Shown here piece after piece: positions 53,473 through 61,410 of a DNA stretch of 61,410 nt. Source of the stretch: Rhodanobacter lindaniclasticus (GTDB taxonomy: Bacteria > Pseudomonadota > Gammaproteobacteria > Xanthomonadales > Rhodanobacteraceae); contig NZ_MWIO01000035.1 of assembly GCF_004799035.1 (NCBI RefSeq), positions 1 to 61,410 on the forward strand, read 5' to 3'. Each line of letters starts with the position of its first letter. Position 1 is the first letter of the stretch. A program made the position numbers and the translations under genes. The notes beneath the pieces were generated by a model. It saw nothing but the letters and a program-made list of their open reading frames with translations. It ran no database searches and was not told the DNA's origin.

Positions 53473-56400
53473 ATGGGAGTGGAGGGGCAGGATCGGCAGC
53501 ATGGCGGACTTCGCGAACGCTTCTACCAGAGCGTGGCGGAGACGCTTACCTTGCTGCACCCCGCTGCCGACTACGATCGTCGTCGCGCGCTGCGCGAAGT
53601 GGCCACCACCCTGGTCAGCACGATGGATTTGCCGCTGGTCTGGATCGGTCGCCGCGAACTGGGCCAGTCCACGCTCGACCTCATCGCCGCCGGCCCCGCC
53701 GCGGAGTACGCCAGCGTGTGGCCGGTCAGCGACGATCCGCGCGAACCGGGCGGCCGCGGTCCGGTCGGCGCGGCGCTGCGCGAGGGTCGCCCGCAACTGG
53801 CCTCGATCGACGCCCCCGAGGATGCGGACTGGCATGGCGCGGCCCACACCTACGGGCTGGACTCGATCATCGTGGCCGCCTCCGGCACGGCCGACGGCGG
53901 CCAGCTCGGACTGGCCGCGTACTCGCGCCGGGGCGGCCCCCCGCTCACCGACGAATTGCTCGACTGGGCGCAGCGTCTCGCCGACGAACTGGCCCGTTTC
54001 TGGGACGACCAGGCCCAGTTAGAGCGCAGCCTGCGCCTGAGTCGCTTCCGCGACGCCCACCGCACGATCCAGCGCGCATTGCTGGCGCACCCGGAGCCTG
54101 CGGCGATCTACATGACGCTGGCCAATGCGCTGGTCAAAGACGCCGCCGCCAGCGCAGTGATGGTCTACGTTCCCGAGGGCGGCGTGTTGCGCCGCGCGGT
54201 TGGCGCCGGCCCGCTGGTCGAGCTGCTGGCGGCGCTGCCCGAGCCCCCGAAACATGCCGACGAACCGCCCATGCCGGTGGCCACCCAGGCCTGGATGGAC
54301 GGCGAGCCGGTGGTGCGGCTGCAGCCTTCGGCGTGGCCCGACGTGTCACCGGTATGGCGTGGCGAGTCACTGGGGGAGGTGGCCGCGATCGGTTGCTGGC
54401 CGATCTTCCTGGCCCTGCCCGGCGACACCGAGATCGAACACCACGCCAACGCGGTGCTGTTGCTGGCGGCGACCGAAATCGACGCCTTCGACGCCGACCT
54501 GCGGCGCCTGCTGGACGAGATCTCCGACACCGTCGGCCTGGCGCTGCGCCAGTACGCCCAGCGCCAGGCGCTGGTGCGCGAACAGGAGCGGCAGACCTAT
54601 CTCGCCCTGCACGACGCGCTGACCGACCTGCCCAACCGGCGCGCGCTCGATTACCACCTCGAACGCGCGTTGGCGCGGGCGGTCCGGCACCATCACCTGG
54701 TGGCGGTGGGCATGCTCGACCTGGACGATCTCAAACCGATCAACGACCGCTACGGCCACGCCGTCGGCGATCGCGTGCTGGTCGAAGTGGCACGCCGGCT
54801 GCACGACGCACTGCGCTCGGAGGATTCGGTGGCGCGCGTGGGCGGCGACGAGTTCGTGCTGGTGCTGGAGGACCTGGCCAGCGAGGACGACCTGGTCCTG
54901 CTGCTGGAGCGGCTGTGGCAGTCGCTGCAGCAGCCCATCCCGGTGGGCGGGCAGAGCATCGACATCACCGTCAGCCTGGGCGTGGCGCTGTACCCGACTC
55001 ACGCGCAGGACAGTGGCGAACAACTGCTGCGGCTGGCCGATCAGGCGATGTACCACGTCAAGGCGCACAAGCAGCAACGCTCTGCCTGGTGGGCGCTGGC
55101 ACGGACCGAAGGCGATGGCCGGGAGACGTCCGGTGAGGACGTCGGCCTGACCGAGCCGTACGGCCCGCAGGCGGCGGCAGTGATGCGTCCTTGCGCCGAC
55201 GCCTGGCAGGTGCAGTTGCCGGTGGTGGCGCAGCGCTTCCACGCCGCGCTTGCCGCCCACGCCGGCATCGCCGGCTTGCTGGCGGACTTTCCCCCGGCGG
55301 CGCTGGAGGCATTCCGGGAACGTCTGGCCCGTCATCTGCAAACCCTGTGCTACCCCGAGCTGGACGAGGCCGGCCAGCGCGCGGGCGCGATCCGCGCCGG
55401 TGTTTGCCAGGCCGCGTGCGGGCTGGAGGAAGCGTGGCTGGCCGAGGCGATCGAGCAGTTGCGGCTGATCCTGGGCGCCGCCCTGGGACGCGGCCCGCGC
55501 TCGCAGCGCAATGCGCTGGCGATCGTGCTGCAACGCCTTGCCAGGGACCAGCAGTGGCAACTGGAAAGCATGCGCGACCTGCAGCGCCGGCGCGAGGCGG
55601 TCCTGGCCAGGATCCACGCGGCAGCCTGGTCGGCCCACGACATCCTGGACCTGCTGGAAGACACCGTGCAGGTGCTGGCGGCGCACGAGGAACTGGTCGT
55701 CTGCGCGGCCGGCCGCCCGGATGCCTCCGGCGAGATGGTCAGCGAACTGGTGGCCGGCGCGGTGCCGGCCGAGTACCTGCGCATCACCAACCAGGGCGTG
55801 GCGCCGCCGCTGCGGGTCGGCCCGGCCGCGATGCAGCGGGAGGAGCCGCTGCGGCGTGCCTGGCAAAGCGGCCGTGTCGAGCGCAGCGCACACTACGGCA
55901 CCGATCCGGCGATGGCGTCGTGGCGCGACACCGCCGAGCGCCACGGCATCGTGTCGCAGGTCGCCGTGCCGCTGTGCCTGGCGCCGGGGCAGCCGGTGGC
56001 GCTGCTGGCCTTGTACAGCGGCTATGCCGGCGGCTTGCGCGGCGAACATCAGCGCGCGTTCGTCGAGCGGATCCGGCAGGCGCTGGAACTGGCCCTGCTG
56101 CGCATGGCGCCGCGCCGCCAGCTGGCCGCCCTGCTGCCGGCCTTTGTGCGCGAGCGCTGGCGCGGCATGCTGGCCGGGGGCGCCCTGCGCATGCATTACC
56201 AGCCGATGGTGAGGCTGGCCGACAACCAGATCGCCGGCTTCGAGGCCCTGGCGCGGCTGCGTGACGACAGCGGCGGCCTGCAGCTGCCGGCGAGCTTCAT
56301 GCCGGCGCTGGGCGCGGCGGGGCTGATGCGGCTGTTCCGCGACGGCATCATCCAGGCGGTGGCGCGGCGGCAGTCGCTGGCGCGCAGCGGGCTGGTGCTG

Positions 56401-57237
56401 GGCATGTCGGTCAACGTGCCGGTGGCCGCCCTGCGCGATGCCCGCTACGCGCGCACGGTGGAGACGATTCTGCAGGCCAGCGGCTGTCCGCCCGGCTCGC
56501 TGCGCTTCGAGGCTTTCGAGAACGCCAGCGGCATCGGCTGCTGGGCGCTGCTGGCGGAAACCGGCGTGCAGTCGCTGAAGTCGATCGACCCCCAGGCGCT
56601 GGACGACGACCGCACGCTCAGCCGCAACCTGGTGGCGCGGCTGAGCCAGTCGCCGTTCGACCGCGTCAAGATCGACCATGCGCTCATCGCCCAGGCCCGG
56701 CACGATCCGCTGGGCACCTTGCGCGTGCTGCGCCAGCTGATCCGGGTCAGCCATGACCTGGGCCTGGAAGTGGTCATCGAGGGCCTGGAGTCGGCCGGCA
56801 TGCTCGAGGCTGCCTCGATTCTGGGCGCGGACTTCGGCCAGGGCTACGCGCTGGCCCATCCGATGCCGCCGGAGGAGCTCCCCGACTGGCTGGGCATCGC
56901 CCGGACTTCCCGGGCGGGTGCGCCGCCGCGTTGCGCGTTGGGCGCGCTGGCCAGCGCCTTGCGCTGGGAGGAGCGCTTCGCGGGGCTGTTCGATGTCCCC
57001 GACGCACGCCAGCGCCACGTGCGCGCCGGCAGCGGCGTGGCGGAATGGCTGCGCGTGGCGGAGGGTGTGCCGGCGGCACTGCACGCAGCCCATCGCGAGA
57101 TGCTCGAGGGCGCTGCGCTCGGACCGTTCGATCCCGGCCACGCCCGCCGCCGCGACCGGCTGTTCGCCCTGCTGGTCGAGCGCGCCCTGGTCGAGGAGCA
57201 GCGCCAGGGCCACGACCAGCCCCGTCCGGGGCGCTGA
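53473..57237 (+). CDS. GGDEF/EAL cyclic-di-GMP protein with GAF and globin-like domains (copy 1)
   Basis: A 1254-residue cytosolic protein without membrane helices. A sensor region with a GAF-like domain (1-180) and a second such domain (about 190-390) precedes a diguanylate cyclase domain. That domain has intact GGDEF (457-461) and the inhibitory RxxD site (RSED, five residues before it). A helical globin-like domain (about 570-690) follows, with Gln646 where globin sensors have His. A third GAF-like domain lies at 715-885. Last is a phosphodiesterase domain with EAL (924-926) in which the DDFGxGYSSL loop is replaced by ALDDDRTLSRN. So synthesis is likely and hydrolysis doubtful. AAAGGA 6 bases upstream sets the start. 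Its paralogue follows after 176 bases. Confidence 0.88.
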   Translation: MGVEGQDRQHGGLRERFYQSVAETLTLLHPAADYDRRRALREVATTLVSTMDLPLVWIGRRELGQSTLDLIAAGPAAEYASVWPVSDDPREPGGRGPVGAALREGRPQLASIDAPEDADWHGAAHTYGLDSIIVAASGTADGGQLGLAAYSRRGGPPLTDELLDWAQRLADELARFWDDQAQLERSLRLSRFRDAHRTIQRALLAHPEPAAIYMTLANALVKDAAASAVMVYVPEGGVLRRAVGAGPLVELLAALPEPPKHADEPPMPVATQAWMDGEPVVRLQPSAWPDVSPVWRGESLGEVAAIGCWPIFLALPGDTEIEHHANAVLLLAATEIDAFDADLRRLLDEISDTVGLALRQYAQRQALVREQERQTYLALHDALTDLPNRRALDYHLERALARAVRHHHLVAVGMLDLDDLKPINDRYGHAVGDRVLVEVARRLHDALRSEDSVARVGGDEFVLVLEDLASEDDLVLLLERLWQSLQQPIPVGGQSIDITVSLGVALYPTHAQDSGEQLLRLADQAMYHVKAHKQQRSAWWALARTEGDGRETSGEDVGLTEPYGPQAAAVMRPCADAWQVQLPVVAQRFHAALAAHAGIAGLLADFPPAALEAFRERLARHLQTLCYPELDEAGQRAGAIRAGVCQAACGLEEAWLAEAIEQLRLILGAALGRGPRSQRNALAIVLQRLARDQQWQLESMRDLQRRREAVLARIHAAAWSAHDILDLLEDTVQVLAAHEELVVCAAGRPDASGEMVSELVAGAVPAEYLRITNQGVAPPLRVGPAAMQREEPLRRAWQSGRVERSAHYGTDPAMASWRDTAERHGIVSQVAVPLCLAPGQPVALLALYSGYAGGLRGEHQRAFVERIRQALELALLRMAPRRQLAALLPAFVRERWRGMLAGGALRMHYQPMVRLADNQIAGFEALARLRDDSGGLQLPASFMPALGAAGLMRLFRDGIIQAVARRQSLARSGLVLGMSVNVPVAALRDARYARTVETILQASGCPPGSLRFEAFENASGIGCWALLAETGVQSLKSIDPQALDDDRTLSRNLVARLSQSPFDRVKIDHALIAQARHDPLGTLRVLRQLIRVSHDLGLEVVIEGLESAGMLEAASILGADFGQGYALAHPMPPEELPDWLGIARTSRAGAPPRCALGALASALRWEERFAGLFDVPDARQRHVRAGSGVAEWLRVAEGVPAALHAAHREMLEGAALGPFDPGHARRRDRLFALLVERALVEEQRQGHDQPRPGR

Positions 57238-57413
57238 ATGCGGGTGTTTCGAGGGTGGCGCACGGCTGCTGCGCCGACCCGATTTCCGGTAGGCTGACCC
57301 ACGTTCCACCGGGGTAGCAGAGGGCCGCCGTGCCGCCGGTTCGCGGCGCTGGTGGCGATCAGCGGGAAGCACCGAGAAAGTCCGCGACGACCAGGGAGCC
57401 GCCGAGGAAATCC

Positions 57414-60400
57414 ATGCCGAACCGAGCCGCCGTGCCAGGCGAACTGCGCGAACGCTTCTACCGGAGCGTGGCGGAAACCTTGAGCCTGCTGCACGCCGCC
57501 CCCGACCACGACCGTCGGAGGGCGCTGCTCGAAGTCAGTCGCATCCTTGCCGCCACGATGGAGCTGCCGCTGGTGTGGGTCGGCCGCCGCGAAAGCAGCA
57601 CGCATGCCGTGGAGGTGGTGGCGGCGGCCGGGCCGGCGCAGGCATACGCGGCCACCCTGCAATTGAGCGACGCCGCGGACGAGCCCGGCGGCCGCGGCCC
57701 GGTCGGCATCGTGCTGCGCGAGGAGCGCGCCCGGGTCACGCCGGTGGCCTCCGGCGAATTCGCGTTCTGGCGCGAGGCCGCGCGGAAGCACGGCTTCGGC
57801 GCCTGCATCGTGGCCGCGTCGCGTACCCGCGATGGCGGCCAGCTGGTGCTGGCCTCGTACTCGCGCGAGGGCGGTCCCGCGCTGGGCGAGGAACTGCTCG
57901 ACTGGGCTCAGCGCCTGGTCGACGAGCTGAGCCGGTTCTGGGACCACCAGGTGCTGCTGGAGCGCAGCATCCGCATGAGCCGCTACCGCGACGCGCAACG
58001 CACGATCCAGCGCGCCCTGCTCGAACAGCCCGACCCGGAGGCGATCTATCCCACCCTGGCGCGCGCGCTCGCCGACATCGCCGGCGCCGCGGCGGTGGAC
58101 GTGTTCGCCGCCGAGGAGGGCCAGGACCTGCTCCGCCGCGTGGCCCTGGTCGGGCCGATCGCCGAGGTGATGCAGACCCTGCCGATGCCGCCGCGGCAGC
58201 AGCAGGGGCCGGTCGTCTACGCGCCGACGCTGGCCTTCATGCAGGGTGCGCCGGTGATCCGGCGCAAGCCGGCCGCGGGTGCGGCGCCGGACAGTCCATG
58301 GCGTCCCGAGTTGAGCGACCACGCCGGCGCGGTGGGCTGCTGGCCGCTGTTTGCCGCGGCGGTCGATGGCGCCGATCCGGTGGCGCGCACGCCGGTCGGG
58401 GTGTTCGTGGTGGTGACTGCCGAGGCCGACGCCTTCGACGAGGAGATGTGCCGCCTGCTGGACGAGATCGCCGACGCCGCCGGCCTGGCCCTGCGCCAGC
58501 ACGCGCAGCGCCACGCCCTGCGCCAGGAACAGGAGCGGCAGGCCTACCTGGCCTCGCACGACGACCTCACCAACCTGCCCAATCGCCGCGCGCTGGATCG
58601 CCACCTGGATGCCGTGCTGGCCAGCGCGCGCCGGCAGGAGCGGCGCGTCGCGGTGGGCCTGCTCGACCTGGACGACCTCAAGCCGATCAACGACCGCTAC
58701 GGCCATGCCGTCGGCGACCGCATCCTGGCCGAGGTCGCCGAGCGCTTGCGCCGGCTGTTGCGCGGTGACGACTACGTGGCCCGCTTCGGCGGCGACGAAT
58801 TCGTGCTGGTGTTCGACGACCTGGAACACGAGAGCGACCTGGACGAGCTGCTGGAGCGGGTCGGCGCCTCCCTGCTGCAGCCGGTGACCATCGACGGCAA
58901 GGTGCTGCCGATCGGCGCCAGCCTCGGCATCGCCATGTATTCGCGGGACGGCCACGCCAGCGGCGAACACCTGCTGCGCCTGGCCGACCAGGCGATGTAC
59001 CAGGTGAAGGCGCGCAAGCGCGGCCGCACGCGCTGGTGGGCGATGGCACGGCCCGATGGCGCACTTGCCGCGGAAGATCCGGCGGGGCACGTCACGCCAT
59101 ACGGCGAGGGAGCCACCGCCTTGCTGCTGGCGTGCCGCGACGGCTGGCAGCCGCGCCTGCCGGCGGTGGTGGAGAGTTTCTGCGCGGCCCTGCTCGAACA
59201 CGAGGGCATCGGTGCGTTGCTGCGCGCGCTGCCCGATGGCGAATACCAGGTGCTCAAGTCGCACATGCTGGCGCACCTGCAGGAGCTGACCCGGGCGAAC
59301 CTGGACTTCGCCGAGCACCGCCGGCGCGCCACGCGCTCGGGCCTGTTCCACGCCGCCTGCGGGCTGGAGGAGGTCTGGCTGCTGGAGGCAATCGAGCAAT
59401 TGCGCGGCGACCTGGTGACGGTGCTGGGCGCGCCCGACCGCCGCGCGCTGGACGTGGTGCTGCAGCGGCTGGGCACCGAGCGGCAATGGCAACTGGAAAG
59501 CATGCGGGCGCTGCAGCGCCAGCGCATGGCCTTGCTGGGCAGGCTCAATGCGCTGGCGTGGTCGGCCGAAGGCTACCTGGGGCTGATCCAGGGCGTGGTC
59601 GACATCCTCGCCTCGCACAAGGAGTTTGCCGCCTGCGCGGTGGGGCGCCCGGACGACTCCGGACGACTGACCTACGAGGCGGTGGCCGGCAACGCGTTCG
59701 CGGCCTACCTGCGTGCGCTGGTGGCCGGCGAGGCCTCGCCGATCCGCGTCGACGAGGACCACGCGGAAGGAGGCGGGCCGAGCGGTCGTGCCTGGCGCAC
59801 GGTGAGCATCCAGCGCTGCGTGCATTTCGGCAGCGACCCGGCGATGGCCGGGTGGCGCGACATCGCCCTGCGACTCGGGGTGATTTCCAGCGTGGCGATC
59901 CCTTTGTGCCCGTCGCGCGACAGGCCGGTGGTGCTGCTGTCGCTGTACAGCCCGTATGCCGGCGGCCTGCAGAGCGAAGACCAACGCGCGTTCGTCGAGC
60001 AGGTCAAGTCGGTGCTGGACCTGGCGCTGGCGCGGCTGTCGCCGCCCCGGCAGGGCGCCGAGCTGCTGCCGTTCTTCGTGCGCGAGCGCTGGCGCGCGCG
60101 GATCGCCACCGACGCCCTGCAGATGCACTACCAGCCGCTGATCCGGCTGGCCGACGGCGAGGTCACCGAGTTCGAGGCGCTGGCCCGCCTGCATGACGTC
60201 GACGGTGAACTGCTGCCGCCGGGTCGCTTCCTGCCCGCGCTGGATGCCGATGACCTGATCGTGCTGTTCCGGCAGGGCCTGGCGCTGGCCACGGCCTGTC
60301 GCGAATCGCTGTGCGGCGCGGGCCACCCGCTGGACATATCGGTGAACGTGCCGGCCGTGGCATTGGAAGACCCCCGCTACGGCGCGGCCGCCGCCGCGGT

Positions 60401-61133
60401 CCTCGCCGACAGCGGTTGCCCGCCTGCGGCACTGCTGCTGGAGATCCTGGAATCGCCGCTGGCCAGCGAACACCCCGGCTCGCTGGACGAGCCGGGCATG
60501 CAATCGCTCAAGGCGCTGGGCGTGCGTCTGGTCGAGGACGACCTCGGTGCCGGCTACAGCTCGCTGATCCGGCTGCGCCAATGGCCGTTCGACCGCATCA
60601 AGATCGACCAGGCGATCGTGCTGCAGGCCCGGCGCGACCCGTTGAACACGCTGCGTTTCATCCGTCAGCTGATCCGCATCGGCAACGACCTGCGGCTGGA
60701 GGTCGTGGTGGAAGGACTGGAGACGCCCGACCTGATCGAGGCGGCCTCGCTGCTGGGCGCCGATTTTGGCCAGGGCTACGCACTGGCCCGGCCGATGCCG
60801 GCCGAGGCGTTGCAAGGCTGGCTGCGCGCGCATCGCCCCGCTCCGCGGGCGCAGGTTCCGCGCACCAGCCTCGGCGCGCTCGCCAGCGAGCTGCTGTGGG
60901 AAGAACAATTCGTCGCGCTGCCGGCCGAGCCCGCGTTCTGGGCCGCCCACAGCGGACGCAGCTGTGGCCCGGGCGAATACTTCCCCCTGGCCCAGCTCGA
61001 CGACAGTCTGGGCGCCAGCCACCACGCCATGCACGAAGCCGCGCTGAAAGGCCCGCAAGACCCGCACTACCGCCGCATGCGCGAGACGTTCCTGGCTGCA
61101 CTGGTCGCCCACGTGCTCGAATCGTCGAGCTGA
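57414..61133 (+). CDS. GGDEF/EAL cyclic-di-GMP protein with GAF and globin-like domains (copy 2)
   Basis: A 1239-residue paralogue of the preceding gene with the same domain order. GGDEF at 459-463 with its inhibitory RGDD site. The globin-like domain has His646 in the GLFHAACGL...W pattern expected for a proximal heme ligand. EAL (921-923) is followed by an intact EDDLGAGYSSL (1041-1051) and VKID-type IKIDQAI. Both cyclic-di-GMP synthesis and breakdown look possible, gated by heme ligand (perhaps oxygen) and GAF signals. GAGGA 5 bases before ATG 57414 supports this start over a GTG 84 bases upstream. The C-terminal 100 residues after the EAL barrel are shared by both copies and unassigned. 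Confidence 0.9.
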   Translation: MPNRAAVPGELRERFYRSVAETLSLLHAAPDHDRRRALLEVSRILAATMELPLVWVGRRESSTHAVEVVAAAGPAQAYAATLQLSDAADEPGGRGPVGIVLREERARVTPVASGEFAFWREAARKHGFGACIVAASRTRDGGQLVLASYSREGGPALGEELLDWAQRLVDELSRFWDHQVLLERSIRMSRYRDAQRTIQRALLEQPDPEAIYPTLARALADIAGAAAVDVFAAEEGQDLLRRVALVGPIAEVMQTLPMPPRQQQGPVVYAPTLAFMQGAPVIRRKPAAGAAPDSPWRPELSDHAGAVGCWPLFAAAVDGADPVARTPVGVFVVVTAEADAFDEEMCRLLDEIADAAGLALRQHAQRHALRQEQERQAYLASHDDLTNLPNRRALDRHLDAVLASARRQERRVAVGLLDLDDLKPINDRYGHAVGDRILAEVAERLRRLLRGDDYVARFGGDEFVLVFDDLEHESDLDELLERVGASLLQPVTIDGKVLPIGASLGIAMYSRDGHASGEHLLRLADQAMYQVKARKRGRTRWWAMARPDGALAAEDPAGHVTPYGEGATALLLACRDGWQPRLPAVVESFCAALLEHEGIGALLRALPDGEYQVLKSHMLAHLQELTRANLDFAEHRRRATRSGLFHAACGLEEVWLLEAIEQLRGDLVTVLGAPDRRALDVVLQRLGTERQWQLESMRALQRQRMALLGRLNALAWSAEGYLGLIQGVVDILASHKEFAACAVGRPDDSGRLTYEAVAGNAFAAYLRALVAGEASPIRVDEDHAEGGGPSGRAWRTVSIQRCVHFGSDPAMAGWRDIALRLGVISSVAIPLCPSRDRPVVLLSLYSPYAGGLQSEDQRAFVEQVKSVLDLALARLSPPRQGAELLPFFVRERWRARIATDALQMHYQPLIRLADGEVTEFEALARLHDVDGELLPPGRFLPALDADDLIVLFRQGLALATACRESLCGAGHPLDISVNVPAVALEDPRYGAAAAAVLADSGCPPAALLLEILESPLASEHPGSLDEPGMQSLKALGVRLVEDDLGAGYSSLIRLRQWPFDRIKIDQAIVLQARRDPLNTLRFIRQLIRIGNDLRLEVVVEGLETPDLIEAASLLGADFGQGYALARPMPAEALQGWLRAHRPAPRAQVPRTSLGALASELLWEEQFVALPAEPAFWAAHSGRSCGPGEYFPLAQLDDSLGASHHAMHEAALKGPQDPHYRRMRETFLAALVAHVLESSS

Positions 61134-61237
61134 TTTTCCCGGGGCGGGCGAGATCCGTATCGCCTGCCCGGACCAGACATCGATCCCCCGGCGCCGGTCA
61201 TCTCTCCGTCGGCACCGCCGCAGCGTTCGCGCGATGG

Positions 61238-61266
61238 TTGACCGACCCGGCATGTATCCCTAAAAT
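61238..61266 (+). promoter_or_regulatory. Promoter of tRNA-Val
   Basis: TTGACC (61238-61243), 17-base spacer, TAAAAT (61261-61266). Transcription would begin about 8 bases before the tRNA. It is near-consensus sigma70 and shares the -10 with the tRNA-Thr gene. Confidence 0.92.
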
Positions 61267-61280
61267 TGCGCGTTCTCGGC

Positions 61281-61355
61281 GGGCGATTAGCTCAGCGGTA
61301 GAGCACTGCCTTCACACGGCAGGTGTCGCAAGTTCGATCCTTGCATCGCCCACCA
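61281..61355 (+). tRNA. tRNA-Val(CAC)
   Basis: A 75-nt cloverleaf with encoded CCA. Acceptor GGGCGAT/ATCGCCC, D arm GCTCAGCGGTAGAGC, anticodon stem CTGCC/GGCAG around TTCACAC (anticodon CAC), T arm GCAAG-TTCGATC-CTTGC, discriminator A. It reads GTG codons. Confidence 0.96.
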
Positions 61356-61372
61356 ATGAATTCAACGACTTA

Positions 61373-61397
61373 GGCCACTCTCCGGGGTGGCCTTTTT
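61373..61397 (+). terminator. Terminator of tRNA-Val
   Basis: GGCCAC-TCTCCGGG-GTGGCC followed by five T, 18 bases after the tRNA end. Confidence 0.88.
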
Positions 61398-61410
61398 CGT
61401 TGTACGGACG

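Noticed and set aside
56844-61253. A 1469-codon minus-strand frame antisense to the second GGDEF/EAL gene
   Set aside because: The plus strand encodes GGDEF, EAL and their metal-binding motifs in the right order; the minus frame has none and shows shadow-like composition.

Overview
The window is about 61 kb of GC-rich chromosome. It most likely comes from a gammaproteobacterium of the Xanthomonadales (Lysobacterales), probably family Rhodanobacteraceae. I base this on gene content and style: ileS-lspA-ispH, a pilVWXY1E minor-pilin operon, EfpL, a DGPF/ECF42 pair, many 4-base start/stop overlaps, and abundant palindromic intergenic repeats. I see no rRNA, CRISPR array, prophage, transposase or origin.

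Layout. At 1-599 (minus, running off the window) is the N-terminus of a glycine-rich autotransporter-type protein with an ESPR signal peptide. From 0.9 to 10.6 kb lie an AraC/GyrI regulator, a FUSC-family membrane protein, EfpL, a lower-GC gene pair with toxin/immunity-like traits, an SDR dehydrogenase, an RcnB-like periplasmic protein, two GNAT acetyltransferases, a GST, a Nudix hydrolase and an exported amidohydrolase. From 10.7 to 17.5 kb is a type I restriction-modification operon, hsdR-dinD-hsdM-hsdS. From 17.7 to 21.7 kb is a partial leucine-degradation (liu) operon. It is followed by feoAB plus a small cysteine protein, rpsT, and the murJ-ribF-ileS-lspA-ispH housekeeping run. Next come tRNA-Thr(CGT) and pyrC (minus).

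From 33.7 to 41.8 kb is a type IV pilus priming operon (pilV, pilW, pilX, pilY1, pilE, fimT). The convergent recC-recB-recD operon follows (51.2 to 42.1 kb, minus). After it come a DGPF-domain protein with an ECF42-type sigma factor, and two very large tandem paralogous GGDEF/EAL proteins (53.5-61.1 kb). The window closes with tRNA-Val(CAC), which has a near-consensus promoter and a terminator.

Most of the window is ordinary core genome. The points most worth a second look are these: (i) a palindromic interspersed repeat inserted in frame inside the ileS coding sequence, matching an intergenic copy 10 kb away; (ii) the tandem cyclic-di-GMP proteins, where one copy has lost both the EAL-domain DD loop and the putative heme-binding His of a globin-like sensor while the other keeps both; (iii) the low-GC toxin/immunity-like pair next to efpL; and (iv) an ECF-type promoter (TGTCGA-N17-CGTC) in front of the DGPF/ECF42 pair. 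All functional calls come from reading motifs by eye; no database search was run.
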